Shown here: piece by piece, positions 44,543 through 56,815 of the stretch
How the letters are laid out: every line of letters starts with the position of its first letter
Numbering within the stretch: position 1 is the stretch's first letter
From: Magnaporthiopsis rhizophila
Lineage: Eukaryota; Ascomycota; Sordariomycetes; Magnaporthales; Magnaporthaceae
Direction: 5' to 3'
DNA: 64,000 nt
Assembly: GCA_003049465.1 (NCBI GenBank)
Contig: PYSS01000014.1
Coordinates: forward strand, 248,001 to 312,000
Notes under the pieces: model-generated
Told to the model about the DNA's origin: nothing
What the model saw: only the letters and a program-made list of their open reading frames with translations
Database searches by the model: none
Position numbers and translations under genes: made by a program

Positions 44543-47500
44543 CTAAAACAGGGGCGGGAGTCCCATGTTGAAAACGGGATCTTGCACGCGTTTTTCCATC
44601 AGGCTCGCAATCAGCTCTCGGCAAGCCATGTGCCCGTTTTCCCTGGCCAGCTCCATCGCTCGCTCGCAGATGGCGTCGTCGAAGCAGCCGTTGCCAAACT
44701 CCCACAGCAGCTCAACCATGTTGATCCTGCCGTGCTCCGCCGCGCCCTCTAGCGGCCAACGGCCCTCAAACCGCGAGGGAGGAGCGTGCAGGTTCGCGCC
44801 GGCCTCGAGCAGCTCGCCCGCGATGGCGCAGTTGCCCGAGATGGCCGCCAGCTGCAGCGCCGTGCCCCCAGCCCGCACCGGCGCGGGGGCGTCCACGTCG
44901 GCGCCCCGGTCCAGCAGCATGCGCACCACGTACGGCAGACCCAGCTGTGCCGCTCTTTGCAGAGGCGTCCAGCGCAGGCCGAGGTTGGCCGTTTTGTTGA
45001 CCGAGGCGCCGTGGTTCAGCAGGAGCTCGACCAGGCGTTCATCTTCGCTCTCGATCGCCATCAGGAGCGCCGTGCGAGGCATGAGATCCAAGCCGTCAAC
45101 GAAAACAAACGCGTCCGGGTGGCAACCGACGTCGAGCAGGTAGGTGACGATGGTGAATTCGACATCGCCGCCCTCGCCCTCGTCGTGGTGCTCATGTGCC
45201 GTGCCGATCGCCACCCCAAAAAAGTTGGCCAGCGCATTCCCCTGATCAAAGTCCGGGACCTTGTTGTAATATGCCAGCATCGTCGGCACGTGCACGATTC
45301 CAGACTCGAGCAGGTGGGTGAGTGCTTTCAGCCCGGCCGGCCCTTGCTTGATGGCCTCTTCTATGGCCTCGAGGCCGGCAGGCTGATCGCGATCGGAAGA
45401 CATGGACAGATATGTCAGGACGGCCCTGGGGACTCTGTCGAGGAGGAGAGGGAGCGCCTCCGGGTAGTCGCACGTGGCAGTAAGGAGGATGCCGTCGTCG
45501 ACCGGGTTGGCCCCCAGGCCGATGGAGATCTCCATCAAACTGTCGTCTCGGTGCGAGATTGCCGCCTTGAGGTGTTTGGTGAGGCTGCGCGGCCCAACCA
45601 CCCCGTGTGTGACCAGAAACGTCAACATGTCGCCGTCAACCCGGCTTGGGCTTACATGGTAGGATTCGTCATCCGTAGACATGGTTGGAAAAGTCTGCTT
45701 CGCCTTCAGGATGAGGTCTCTGTCCCCCCACGCAATCAGCTCCTGCCACAGTGTTGTAATGATCTTCTTTCCGTCAACTGTCCGTCGTAATTCTGCATGC
45801 TGGTCATGTGCTCGGGAGCCTCCAAAGTCCAGAATCGCATCGGTGAGGCGGCGGTTGCGCCGTAGCACAGCCGCAAAGAGGGCGCTCTGGCCGTTGTTGG
45901 CCTGTCTGCCCCTGTTGTCCCACGAGAACATTGAGTGGGCGCTCGCCCCGGCCTGGATCAGCTCCAGGCTCGTGTCGTCATGGCCGCCTTCGATCGCGCA
46001 GAGGAGTGCTTCGTATAGGTCGTGGGCGGTCGCGCGCTTGCGTTCGAGCATCTTGCAGACGTATTCATGGTTGCCACAAGAGGCTGCGGCAATGATGGCA
46101 AGACTGAAGTGGAGAGGCTGCTCTAGGCTGTCTAGTGAGCCGCCGCTCTCGCAGATGCGGATGAATTCTTCATTGCCCGAGTATATAGCCTCGGCTAGCG
46201 GAGTTGTCCTGCTTGGGTCGGATCTGCTGATTTTAGCCGGTGGTGCATCGAACTTTGGCTGTTTTTGCAGCACCAGCTGGACGACATCCATGCTGCCGCC
46301 CCTGAAAGCGGCACTAAGGACAACGGAACGTGACAGTGTCCGTGGCAGCAGGAAGTTGGTCAGTTTGAGTCGCCCCATCATGGCGCTTTCAACAAGCGCC
46401 TGATGGAGCTCTTGTCGATACCTGGTGAGGCATATTGAGCCATGCGTAGCTTTGCAGATTCGGAAAAGGTGTTTGACTACTTTCAAACTCTTCTCCTCGT
46501 TTAGTGCCTCAATCAGGTCGTTCAGGATTTCTCCGGCGATGATACTGTCGTGTTGCTTTGAAGGCAGCTTGGGTATAAGCTTATAAACCAGGTCCGAGCC
46601 GTGCATTTCTCGTAGCAGGTATCGAAGCGATCGGGTGTGCACTGGGTAGCCCTTTTCCCGGAGAAGTAGCGCGATCCGCTCGGTGTCTGGGCTTACGGTT
46701 GTTCCCTTGGACAGGTTCGCAATAAGGCAAGCGATAGGACCGGCGCCGTACAGCTGGTCACCAGAAGAGTCCCGTAGTTCCCAAATAGACTTCTCTCTCG
46801 TCTTGCGTGCGGCTAAAACGGCCTCGACGAGTGGCAAGTTTTGCAAAGCAGCGGCTCTTTCAAGGAGTGAGTGTTTTTGCTTTTTCTCACCCCCATAGCA
46901 GATGAGCTTGTCGGTATCAACCGTGCCAGTCTGCAGAATCTGCTTCACGGCCTCGACATGCTGGGCTTCCACGGCTGCTCTGAGGAGGCTTTCCGTGATG
47001 GCCTTGCCGTAGTGATCCGGGGCGTCGCGGAAGAGCTGCATAAGCAAGGTGCTGCCGCCAGTTGGCCGACTGAGGAAGCGAACAACGCCAGCAATGTCCA
47101 CGTCATGCAGGCCGGCGAGCCCGTTGGCGGCCGAGAATATCAGCCGCCGGAACGTAGCGACGCCCTCGGCACCTTCATCGCCCACCATGATTAGTCGTGC
47201 CTCCGGCAGGAGTGAACGCAGCGGCTCGGCAAGAGCTCTCACCAACTCCTGGACTGGAGACGAGGTTTCCCTAAAGCTCCAGAGACCAGATGATCCCAGC
47301 TGACAGACATCATCAACGTTGCCAGTATTGCCAAGTGAATGCTGCCAGCCGAGAGGAGGAACCGCTTGCAGGCTACTGCCTTGAAACCGCCGCTCGACGG
47401 TGCTGAACAAGTCCCAAAGCTTTTGTGTGAGGAGCTCCATAGCCGACTGGAACGAGCTGCCGCCGGTCACAAAGTCGAACAAGGGGTCGTCGTAAGCCCG

Positions 47501-48392
47501 ATCGACGCTGATGCGTCCGAAAAGCGTGGGTGTTGTGTGCCACGGCGGCGTCCCTAACCGCCGAGGGCTGACCACCACAGACCTCGCCAAAACCTGCGGT
47601 GACGCTTGTGGAGAGAGAAGAAAGCCATCGGTGACTTCCCAGCGCCGGGGTGATGAAGGGTGTGGAGCCAGGGTGAGTTCGGTGCAGTCGGCGTTAGTCA
47701 AGCGTTGGTCGCTGGACCACGGTGCTTCAACGGTTGCTGCCACCGGGCCGAGTCCCGGTATCTCTGGCAGGTCCTCAGCACCACGTTCTACAAGTCCAAT
47801 ATCTTGTGCCGAAATGGTCTGGTGAAGCGGGGTGGGGTGAGGCCGAGATGTGTCGTGGTCTAGTCCTCGCGGAATGCTCGCCCGCCGGCCCAGATCTTGA
47901 CCATGGGCTCCTCGGGGCAGTAGCTGCCAGTCCCCATCTGGACTTCGCACCTCGAAGGATACCACATCGGGTAAAAACGCCCTTGACTGGTTTCCGCCAG
48001 CTGACGCGGTGGGCGGATACAAGCGGCGATTCCTCTTAAGTTGCGTCGCGGACAATGGGCTGCCATGAACGAGGATGCGAACCTGCGCGTGGTGGGACGC
48101 GAGCCAGTCGTACTCTGCGATCACCACCTGCCACTCGCCCCGCTTCAGGTTCTTCTGTCCCAGGCCCCATAGCTTCAAGTGATAATCGTACTGTGCCGAC
48201 CTACTAGATGTCAGCGAGAGCGTGAAAACAGCCCACCCGGCGCATCGCCAATTGGACTCACGTGGCATCAAACTGGTGCTCCTCTCTCATTTTTTTGCCG
48301 AGCTCCTTGACAGAGTGCTCGGCGGCCAGCTGTAAGATGGTCGCTTTGTGCTCCTGCCATGGCTGCGCGTTTCTGGTAAGTCGCTGGGGCAT
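44543..48392 (-). CDS. Clr5-domain ankyrin-repeat protein
   Basis: Exon 48392-48262 and exon 48200-44543 (intron 61 bp, GTGAGT...TAG) give 1,262 residues. The first 50 residues form a Clr5 domain, WQEHKATILQLAAEHSVKEL, completed across the intron as HQFDAT-SAQYDYHLKLWGLG. A long middle part of helical repeats follows, with irregular ankyrin-like units (TPLAEAIYSGNEEFIRICES; GRQANNGQSALFAAVLRRNR). Clear ankyrin repeats come near the end: TPLQRAAQLGLPYVVRMLLD, GTALQLAAISGNCAIAGELL, WPLEGAAEHGRINMVELLWE. Clr5-ankyrin proteins are expanded and variable in filamentous ascomycetes and mostly uncharacterised. The Clr5 domain resembles a small helical DNA- or protein-binding module. Likely cytosolic or nuclear, no membrane segment. 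The frame is intact over 3.6 kb. Confidence 0.88.
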
Positions 48393-49371
48393 CTCGAAGT
48401 GCTGCGTGCTCGATTGCAGAGGAAACAATGGCAAGCACCATGCGAGCATTGCCGGGCGTACACATGTTTTGTTCCCGTCGGTTCTGGGACGCTGGGATAC
48501 CCCACACCACCTGGCGCCCTTGGGGCAGCCAGTTCGCAACCGCCTGGCCGCCTACATTCCATGCGTCCAATCAGCTTCGTAACGGCCCCCTCCTTCGGGG
48601 ACCTCGGGTACCTCCGTGTGGCATCGCCCTACCTGGCTGGGAGTCGGCGCCCGTTGAGGCAGGACGCCTGACTCCCTGCATAGGTAAGCAACGACTGCGG
48701 CTCATTGACTTTGGTTGAATGTGGCTGGAATCCTGGATATCTCGTTCACTCCACAGCCAGCCGGTTAGCTGAGCGGCATAAACCACCAACGGAGTCGGGC
48801 CCGGGCCTTCGAAGTCGCTGACACCACTGAATTTGCTGTGCCTGCCCACGAGGGAAGATGGAGGATGTCGTCGAAACAAAATTTCGACGTGGGTCGCGTG
48901 GGCTCTGAGCCGTCCTCGCAGATTGCGCCGACTGGCACCGAAAGCTTCTGGACGCACTTGTGCTGGCTGCCCGAGGGCCCACCCAAGTGGCCAATCAGAT
49001 GGCATTGCTGAATTTGCCCTTGAATTGCAACCAATGATGTCCGCGCTAGCGACTTTGTATCTCTCCACCTGTCCAGTAGGGCGAGGTACCTGACAGATAT
49101 TCTGAATTTGTTCTGGATTTGTTCGTCACCCAACACGATATCGGGGGACATCAAACCACGGCTTTCTTGCATGGTGTTCCAAGGTATCTGATTCTCAGAC
49201 CTGGTGGCCAGAAAATTAGTATAAAGCCCGCTGCTCAGAAGCCCTTCCTGGGGTTTCAAGAGGATATCATCGCCAAGGCACTCATCCCTTGCACTCCAAG
49301 CGGCTCGGATAGCACATCGAAGCTTGTCGTACAACTAGATTCCTCTCGAAAGCGCATCTCATTCATTCATT
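48393..49371. other. Intergenic stretch between divergent genes
   Basis: Contains the promoters of the Clr5-ankyrin gene and the gene at 49372. A 189-codon minus-strand frame (48765-49334) has no recognisable feature. Confidence 0.35.
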
Positions 49372-49962
49372 ATGAGCTCCCACAACTCTCAGCAGGGGCT
49401 GGAAAAGTCCCTGGAGCAGTGGGACGGCCGCACCAACCTCGGGCCGCTGACCCCAAACACTTCGCCATACGCTCGAGCCTATGCGTACTCACAGTTGGAT
49501 GGCCGGCCCGCTCCCCAGTCCCATGCTCTTGTGACTCCTCCCCGCTCGAACCCGAACGGACGTCATCCGGGGCATCATCCCCAATCCACTCGCACCGCTG
49601 CCGGGGACGCCGGCCCGGAAAGGAGCCACAACGAGCCCCGGAAGCGCGCGAACCTTGCCGAGATCGCCGCGGCCGCCGCTGCCGTCGTTGCGAACTCCTC
49701 TGGCAGCCACGCGGGCACCCCTGCCCTCAGCATGTGGCTGGACCAAGACATGTCCGAGGAGCCGTACAACATGCTACAGCCCGGCAGGCACTACTCCCAG
49801 ACCAGCAGCGAACCCGAGGCTACGGCTATGGCCATTGAGCAGTCTGACGAGCACAGCACCACGGCTGCGACCATTGGAGACTGGGACGCCGATGAGCAGG
49901 GGTATACCCATGATCGCGTTTGGCGACACCGGGTTGTGAAGGCTCGGGCCACTCGCCAGTGA
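49372..49962 (+). CDS. Small disordered protein, unknown
   Basis: Single-exon frame of 196 residues from the ATG at 49372 (MSSHNSQQGLEKSLEQWDGR). Low hydrophobicity, many Pro, Ser, Gly and His, one Ala-rich helix (LAEIAAAAAAVVANSSGSHA) and an acidic segment before the basic end (VWRHRVVKARATRQ). No signal peptide, no membrane segment and no known domain. The continuous frame and natural ATG support a real gene, possibly lineage-specific. Confidence 0.55.
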   Translation: MSSHNSQQGLEKSLEQWDGRTNLGPLTPNTSPYARAYAYSQLDGRPAPQSHALVTPPRSNPNGRHPGHHPQSTRTAAGDAGPERSHNEPRKRANLAEIAAAAAAVVANSSGSHAGTPALSMWLDQDMSEEPYNMLQPGRHYSQTSSEPEATAMAIEQSDEHSTTAATIGDWDADEQGYTHDRVWRHRVVKARATRQ

Positions 49963-50498
49963 GGATGGTCCTTCTGGGAGGAACTAGCGGCGGTAGAAGT
50001 ACAACGCAAATGAGTTTACGGAAGGGCAGACAATGCACGCTCGGGGATTTTCTTTTGGACATCTAGGACCTTAATCATTCACTGTCGTTGCTAAGGTGCC
50101 TCGATAGTTCCATCCTGTCTGTAAGGACATCAATTGCTTTTCGGCTTCGCAGCCCTCGTTCGAGCCATGTTGTGAGAGCATCGCGATGCTGGAAGCAGGG
50201 CTGCAAGGACATATGAACTGCGGCCCTGGTTGCCAGGCAGAGCGGGAGGTTCGTTGTAGCGGAATCACGAAAACATGCGGGAAGACGGCAAGTTGTTCGT
50301 ATGGACACGCGAAACCAGCTTTTCACCAGATAGTAGTGTATCCACCCATCCGTCCCTTTCCATTCCTCACAGCTGTCATCACCTATACCCTGTTCAAAAA
50401 CACCTGCCATGTCGACTGACAATGGATTACGCAGCCCTGGCCATCCTCGCGACCGTTCTGAGCCGCCGGTTCCTCCCAACCTCTCTCGTCCCCGCATA

Positions 50499-50900
50499 TC
50501 AACTCATGTTCCGCGCTCTCTCGTACTCCCACTTTGCTCTGAACACCCGCCGAGCATCCTCTCTGTGGTCTTCTTCAGCCCGCTCGAGACTCTCCTGGGC
50601 CCTGCCAATGGTCTCTCTGGCGCTCTCCCGCAGATTCTTGCACTGATCCATCGTCTCTCTGACCACGTTCAGCTCCTCCAGCGGGCTCTCGGTATTCTCG
50701 TCCCGAGATTCGCAAATCTCCAGCGAGCTATTCAAACGCTCCAGGTGCTCCTGGGCCTCTTCCAGACGCTCGGAAGCCACCTCCTCGATCTCCTCGACAA
50801 CGACCAGTTCTTGCCGGATTCGACGCGCCTGTCGCAGAGAGTTGTTGCTTTGTTTCTTGGCCGCCTTTAGGGCCAGCCAGAGATCGTGTTGGTTAGACAT
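50499..50900 (-). CDS. Coiled-coil protein, unknown
   Basis: The ATG at 50898-50900 starts MSNQHDLWLALKAAKKQSNN and 133 residues follow, almost all Glu/Arg/Leu heptads (EEIEEVASERLEEAQEHLER; ETIGRAQESLERAEEDHRED). This is a long parallel or antiparallel coiled coil. Directly upstream, at 50902-50954, is a good intron (GTAACT...CCTAACC...CTGCAG), so there is an upstream exon, probably 5' untranslated or carrying a different start. Function unknown; such small coiled coils usually mediate oligomerisation. Confidence 0.55.
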   Translation of the reverse strand: MSNQHDLWLALKAAKKQSNNSLRQARRIRQELVVVEEIEEVASERLEEAQEHLERLNSSLEICESRDENTESPLEELNVVRETMDQCKNLRESARETIGRAQESLERAEEDHREDARRVFRAKWEYERARNMS

Positions 50901-50901
50901 T

Positions 50902-50954
50902 CTGCAGAGGGACAGGTTAGGACAAGCCACGCAAATAGGGCGGGATGTAGTTAC
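50902..50954 (-). other. Probable leader intron of the coiled-coil gene
   Basis: 53 bp on the minus strand with donor GTAACT, branch CCTAACC and acceptor CTGCAG one base before the ATG. No upstream coding exon in phase could be established. Confidence 0.4.
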
Positions 50955-50979
50955 CTTGGGGGAGCTGGAGCGCGACAAG

Positions 50980-52340
50980 CTCGTGGAAAGGCTGAAAAGG
51001 TTTGTGTCGGTTCACCAAAATAAGACCCTGCACTTGACCGTGTGAATTTCGTTGACGCACATACCTCAACTCCATCCTGGGACTTTAGAGCGGGGAAGGC
51101 AAATTTTGACGACTCGAGAGTTGACTAGCCAGCCAACGTGCACATCGAGCCTGTGAGCTGCCGGGTGCCTGTCAAAGACAGTAGCCTCGGCCAAGTTGGT
51201 CACACATCTTCCCTCGTTCTCACCCTGACCGTCATCACAAAAATGCCACAGCAATGTCACTGCGCATCCAGCCAGCGAACCCAGGGGCCGCCGTTTCACC
51301 CTATCCGATCGAGCAGCGCCCTTCTCAGGAGAGGCAACAGCGACTGGCAAGTGAGCAGCACATCGGCAGACGCAGATACGCCCGAGTGGAGGCAATATCG
51401 AAGCGGGCGAGAAACGACTGTCTATTGGAGAGCCAGACTAGCGGTTGTGCGTCCGTCTCACTGCTGCCCTTGCTGGACACATAATGTCGACCGAGGGACC
51501 CCTCGACCCCTCCATTGCTTCAGCCAGTGTCTTCCGCGGCAGCCACCTTCCCGAGCAGCCGGCACGGCCCCGAGCGACCAAAACGCCCCGATTCGGACAC
51601 TGAGATAAGCGGGGCAAGGAAGATCGTAGATGCAGGGATTGAGATCTAGCAAGGTCATAAATTTAACTTTCCAACCCTCTGGGTCACCTGAGCCGGTGCT
51701 GCCGACTGGCGGCGGAGATGCCTCCCAGCAGATTTACCACCGATGCAAGCGGCGGCACGGCGGTTGCGTGTTTTGGGCGCATTCCGGCGGCCGCGGAAAG
51801 CATGATCTCCGGATCGGCAGAGCGTATTCCCTCCCACAGATCCGTGTCCGGCCAACTAATCCCCTAATTCTGGAAAAACAGACCCGTTCAGCAGACCGCC
51901 GGTGGTCTCCACCTACATGTCGACAGTTGTGGGGATCTGCCAACATTGCGGTGGAGGCTGGCCTTGCCGATGGTGACAACGACCTACGATGCGTTTCTCG
52001 ACCTCCAGCTCCTGGAGAAACATAGACCCGTCAGGATGCGCAAGTCGCCAGCCGATAGATGCCGTCCACGGCCAAGTCCCCACGCCCAGCATGCGGTCAG
52101 CAATGACGCACGTGGACAAACCACGGCACGCCGGCACGCAATTTCCTTGCTGTCATGTGTCTGGCGCGCTCCGCTCCCCGCATCGCCAAGCAGGATGCGG
52201 GGATGACAGCAGAGAATTGTTCGACCCCATGGGGAAAAGCTGGACAGCGCAGCGGATTTTTACTGGGAAAGGCCCGACTTCAGAGCCGAGAGCCGACTAT
52301 TAGCCGGCGGGTTTGACACCGCGGTGAGGGCCGTGGAAGA
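50980..52340. other. Intergenic stretch before the GH3 gene
   Basis: No supported gene; several short frames only. Confidence 0.35.
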
Positions 52341-52351
52341 TGCTGCCGAGC

Positions 52352-52358
52352 TATAAAG
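52352..52358 (+). promoter_or_regulatory. TATA box (TATAAAG)
   Basis: TATAAAG lies 64 bp upstream of the GH3 start codon at 52422, a usual distance for a highly expressed fungal gene. Confidence 0.55.
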
Positions 52359-52421
52359 GCGGCGTTGGTGCGTGGGCTCGCCAGCGGTAGCCAGAAGCAG
52401 CCCAGCAGCGCCACCACCATC

Positions 52422-54897
52422 ATGAGGCTCATACTCCCGTTCCTCCTGGCGTGCGTCGCGGCCCAGGACGTCATAACGGACGACACGTACTTTTACGGCC
52501 AGTCCGAGGCGGTGTATCCAACGCGTGAGTAGCGTCCCTCGAGCGTCTCCAGTCTCGTCACTAACATCCACAGCCGTCAACCATGAGACGGGACCGTGGG
52601 CCGAGGCGGTGGCCAAGGCCAAGAAGCTGGTGGCCCAGATGACGCTGGAGGAAAAGGTCAACCTGACAGCGGGCACCCCACCATCCACTGGCTGCAGCGG
52701 CTTCGTGCCCGGCATCAGCAGACTCGGGTTCCCCGGGCTCTGCCTGGTGGACGCGGGCAACGGCGTGCGCAACACCGACTTTGTCAACGCGTACCCGTCG
52801 GGCCTGCACGTGGGCGCCAGCTGGAACCGCAAGCTGACGCACGCGCGCGGCAGTTTCATGGGCGGCGAGGCGCGCAAAAAGGGCGTCAACGTGCTGCTGG
52901 GCCCCTTTGTTGGCCCCATCGGGCGCGTGGTCGAGGGCGGCCGCAACTGGGAGGGCTTCTCGGTCGACCCGTACCTCACCGGCCAGCTGGTGTACGAAAC
53001 GGTGCAGGGCACGCAGAGCAGGGGCGTCATCACCAGCACCAAGCACTTTATCGCGCAGGAGCAGGAGACGCACCGGGTGTACAACAACGCCGCCAAGACG
53101 GAATCGGTCTCGTCAAACGTCGACGACCGCACGCTGCACGAGCTGTATCTGTGGCCGTTTGCGGACGCGGTGCGCGCAGGCACAGGCAATATCATGTGCT
53201 CCTTCAACCGGCTCAACAACACGTACGCCTGCCACAATAGCAAGGCGCAGAACGGCCTGCTCAAGGGCGAGCTCGGGTTCCAAGGCTGGGTTGTGTCGGA
53301 CTGGGGAGCGCAGCGGACGGGCGTGGCGTCGGCCCTGGGCGGCCTGGACGTGGCCATGCCCAACGCAAACGGGAAATGGGGCCCGCTGCTGGTCGAGGCC
53401 GTCAACAACGGATCTGTGCCGGCGGCGCAGCTCGACAACATGGTGACGCGCCTCTTGGCGTCGTGGTACCGCATGGGCCAGGACGACGGCTACCCGACGC
53501 CGGGATATGGAATGGCGGCGAATCTGTCGCTGCCGCACGAGATTGTGGACGCGCGCGATCCCGAGGCGGCATCGACGCTGTGGGATGGGGCCGTCGAGGG
53601 CCACGTGCTGGTCAAGAACGACGGTGTACTGCCGCTCAAGAAGCCCAAGATGCTGTCGCTGTTTGGCTACTCGATGCGAGCGCCCAGCCGCAACAACCTG
53701 GAGCACATGGCGCCCGGCAGCCGCTTCCAGTCGTGGGCCATCGGCGTCCAGTCGGCCAACATCACCGAGGTCAACATCAACTGGCTCGACAGTCTGGCGG
53801 CGGCGCCGTCCGACATTGCTCCCAACGGGACGCTCATCTCGGGCGGCGGGTCTGGTGCTGGCGCCTGGAGCACCTTCAGCGCGCCGTACGACGCCTTCGT
53901 TCAGCGGGGCAAGAAGGACCGCACGGCGCTACTCTGGGACCTCGACACGGCCAACCCGGTGGTCATGGCGTCGTCGGATGCCTGCGTCGTGGCCGGCAAT
54001 GTGTGGGCTACCGAGGGCTACGACCGGCCCAACGTGCGCGACAAGTACACGGACGACCTGGTGCTTGCCGTGGCCTCGCAGTGCAACAACACCATTGTCG
54101 TCTTCCACAACGCCGGCACGCGGCTCGTCGACGCCTTTGCGGACCACCCCAACGTGACCGCCATCGTATTTGCACACCTCCCCGGCCAGGACAGCGGCGA
54201 CGCGCTGGTGGCGCTGCTGTACGGCGACGAGAACCCGTCCGGCCGGCTGCCGTACACGGTGGCGCGTGATGAGGCCGACTACGGCCACCTGTTGAAGCCG
54301 GACAAGACGCTGCCGCCCAGCCGGTTCCAGAACTTCCCGCAGTCCGACTTCGAGGAAGGCGTGTACCTAGATTACCGGCGCTTCGACGCGCTCAACGTGA
54401 CGCCGCGCTACGAGTTCGGTTTTGGCTTGAGCTACACGACGTTCAGCTACGGAAACCTGCGCGTATCGCGGACGTCGGCCGCCACGCAGCTGCTGCCGAC
54501 GGGTCCCGTGGTCGAGGGCGGGCGCGCTGATCTCTGGGACGTTGTGGCGGTTGTCGAGGCGGACGTAACCAACACGGGCGGCCGCGATGGCAAGGAGGTG
54601 GCGCAGCTGTACGTGGGGATCCCGACGCCGGGCGAGGCGGGTGCCGCCATGGAAGGTAGACAGCCGGTGCGGCAGCTGCGCGGGTTCGAGAAGCCGCTGA
54701 TCAGGGCGGGCGAGACGGCTACGGTGAGGTTTGAGCTGACGCGTCGGGATCTGAGCGTGTGGGATGTTACCGCGCAGGAGTGGCGGCTGCAGTCGGGGCC
54801 GTATGCCGTGTCGGTTGGGCGGAGCAGTCGGGATTTGCCTTTGAAGGGCAGGTTGAGGCTAGGGCGGTGTGGGAGGGTGAGAGAGCAGGTCATGTAA
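52422..54897 (+). CDS. Secreted beta-glucosidase, GH3 family
   Basis: Exons 52422-52524 and 52574-54897 around a 49-bp intron (GTGAGT...ACTAAC...CAG) encode 808 residues. MRLILPFLLACVAAQ is a signal peptide. The first domain contains GWVVSDWGAQRTG with the nucleophile Asp, STKHFIAQEQETHR as the conserved KHF loop, and NVLLGPFVGPIGRVVEGGRN with the substrate-binding GRxxEG pattern. The second domain shows VLVKNDGVLPLK and AHLPGQDSGDALVALLYGDE; RYEFGFGLSYTTFSY leads to the fibronectin-like third domain. N-glycosylation sites are several. The enzyme hydrolyses cellobiose and aryl- or alkyl-beta-glucosides. The C-terminal extension is basic. Intact, so it could take over from the broken GH1 gene 24 kb away. 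Confidence 0.92.
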
Positions 54898-54899
54898 TG

Positions 54900-56335
54900 A
54901 TAATGTGATAACGAATGATATGCGACGCTGCGGCAACCCGCAACCAGAGAGGCGGTGACATTTTCTATACTGCCTAGTTCGGCCGCTGGGACACTTAAGG
55001 CGAAGCTGGGACCGGTGATGCGGGGGACCAGGCTGCGGATGACACGGACGAGCATGCCCTGTGCGTGCCACCAGATGAGTGGGTGGTGCAAAGCAGCATC
55101 TGCGAGCACATCAGGTGCTGGACCGCGAGGGATCGCAGAGTGGGGTGGTTGCTAGTCTACAATCCGACCGAGGTCTTCCAAGCATGTGGCCCGTCGAGGG
55201 CCTGATCGACGGTCCTTGACTTCGGCCGCCACTCATCTCTCTGGCGGCAGGCTGGCTGTGTTGGATGAAGTAAGGACCGTTCGCCGGACAGCACACCCTG
55301 TCTCCAGGACCTCCTGTCCTACAACCAGCCGTACACGCACACATTTTCCGCCCACTCTGACTAGCATGCCATCAGACGGGCGACGTAGAAAGTACGATTC
55401 GGGCAGAAGAATAGACAGCACCGCGGCGAGCGCAGACAGCGGCAGTCAGGTCAACTCCGATGGGCATCGTCGACGTGAGGCGGCGATGGACAGCGGACAC
55501 CGATTATGTGATTTTAACGACCATCAGGATGCATGACGGGCGGCGAGTCGAGTTGCGTGACATGGACACCTGAGCACTGTCAGGATAGGACATCGTGGCG
55601 CGTTGTATAGCTTCAGTCCGGCGGACAACTAGGGGGTTGATCAGGATCAGGTGAACGACCCTGGGCAGCACGTCAGCGTGAGGGCCAGCAGATTCAACAC
55701 GCGTCCCCGCCAACCGACCACAGGACGTTGATGGGCAGCAGTCGTCGTATGTACGTGATTTCAACGCCACTAGGATATCCTGCGCGCGTGACGGTGGCGG
55801 TTGAGCTGCGTGATGCTGGCGCCTTCGTGCATGTCCAGGACACATATCATGACGCGGGTGGGCAGCTCCAGCCAGCGGTCGTTTGGCGTCGCTCAGTACA
55901 GGAGACTCAGGCCTGCAGTCTGGCGCGAGCAGGTAGTCGCTGCTCGCCAGCCAGCTGAAGCGAGAGTTTGCTCGGCCATATGGTGTTGGCGGGTAGCCCA
56001 TATCATCGGCTGGGGTCCCTTAGATCTGCGTTCTAGCCTTTGTTCGCCTTCCTCGGCATTCTGGCACCTTCAGTCCGTCATAGCCTCACTAATGCCACTC
56101 GCTGCCTGGGTTCTTTACTGGCCAGATGCCCATGACACCTGGAGGGCGCTCGCCCGTTCGCGGACCTACCTCGATATCGTTGTGGCGTGGCTGGCATTTA
56201 GGCCGGTGCAGTCATCAGCTGACAACGGGAATGTGCTCCGTTCTGCTTCCCGGAGACATTGTAGTGCAAGACCAGCGTCGATAACAGTTGCCAGGGCTCG
56301 GGATGAGAAACCACCCAGCAGCAGCATCATCACAT
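54900..56335. other. Intergenic stretch
   Basis: GC-rich with no supported gene. Confidence 0.35.
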
Positions 56336-56337
56336 AC

Positions 56338-56815
56338 CGACCCTGATCCTAGCCTTAACTCTGACCCTAACCGCTAACCCCAAGCCTAGCCATTGACCCT
56401 GAGGTGTAGTTTAAAAGTCGTATCGAACCCTATCTGTATTGCAAGCATTATATATACCGACCCTGATCCTAACCACTAACGCTGACCCTAACCACTAACC
56501 CTACGTCGTAGCTTAAAGTCGTTTGGACCTCGTGTCGTTGCAATGCGTGGTGGCGTCTGTGTATCCTAGCAGCTAGTGGAATTTGGCCATGCCCCAGCCA
56601 TCTGGCATTGACTTATAAACGACCTGACCCTAACCGCTAACCCTAATTTGTAGCTTAAAAGCCGTATCGGGTCCTATGGTGTCTTTTGCCCTGGCCAGCC
56701 CCGGAGATTTGTGCCATGCCACCGCAGTATTGACCCATAAGCGGCCCTGACCCTCCGCTAACCCCTAGCCTAACCGCTACCCCTAACCTAGTGCTTAAAG
56801 TCGTATTGGACCCTG
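56338..56815. repeat. Degenerate telomere-like tandem units
   Basis: Four diverged units beginning CCTGA-CCTAACC-CTAACCCTA (starting about 56340, 56458, 56623 and 56743) each carry several CCCTAA-type hexamers, the C-rich strand of TTAGGG telomeric repeat, followed by a shared GTAGCTTAAAAGTCGTAT-like segment. Spacing is about 118, 165 and 120 bp. This is not a functional telomere, as the hexamers are interrupted. It may be a subtelomeric satellite relic or an old healed end. Confidence 0.6.

Noticed and set aside
48765..49334. 189-codon minus-strand frame between the ankyrin gene and the gene at 49372
   Set aside because: No motif, and it overlaps the probable shared promoter region.
56338..56815. 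A functional telomere or chromosome end
   Set aside because: The hexamers are interrupted and coding genes continue on both sides.
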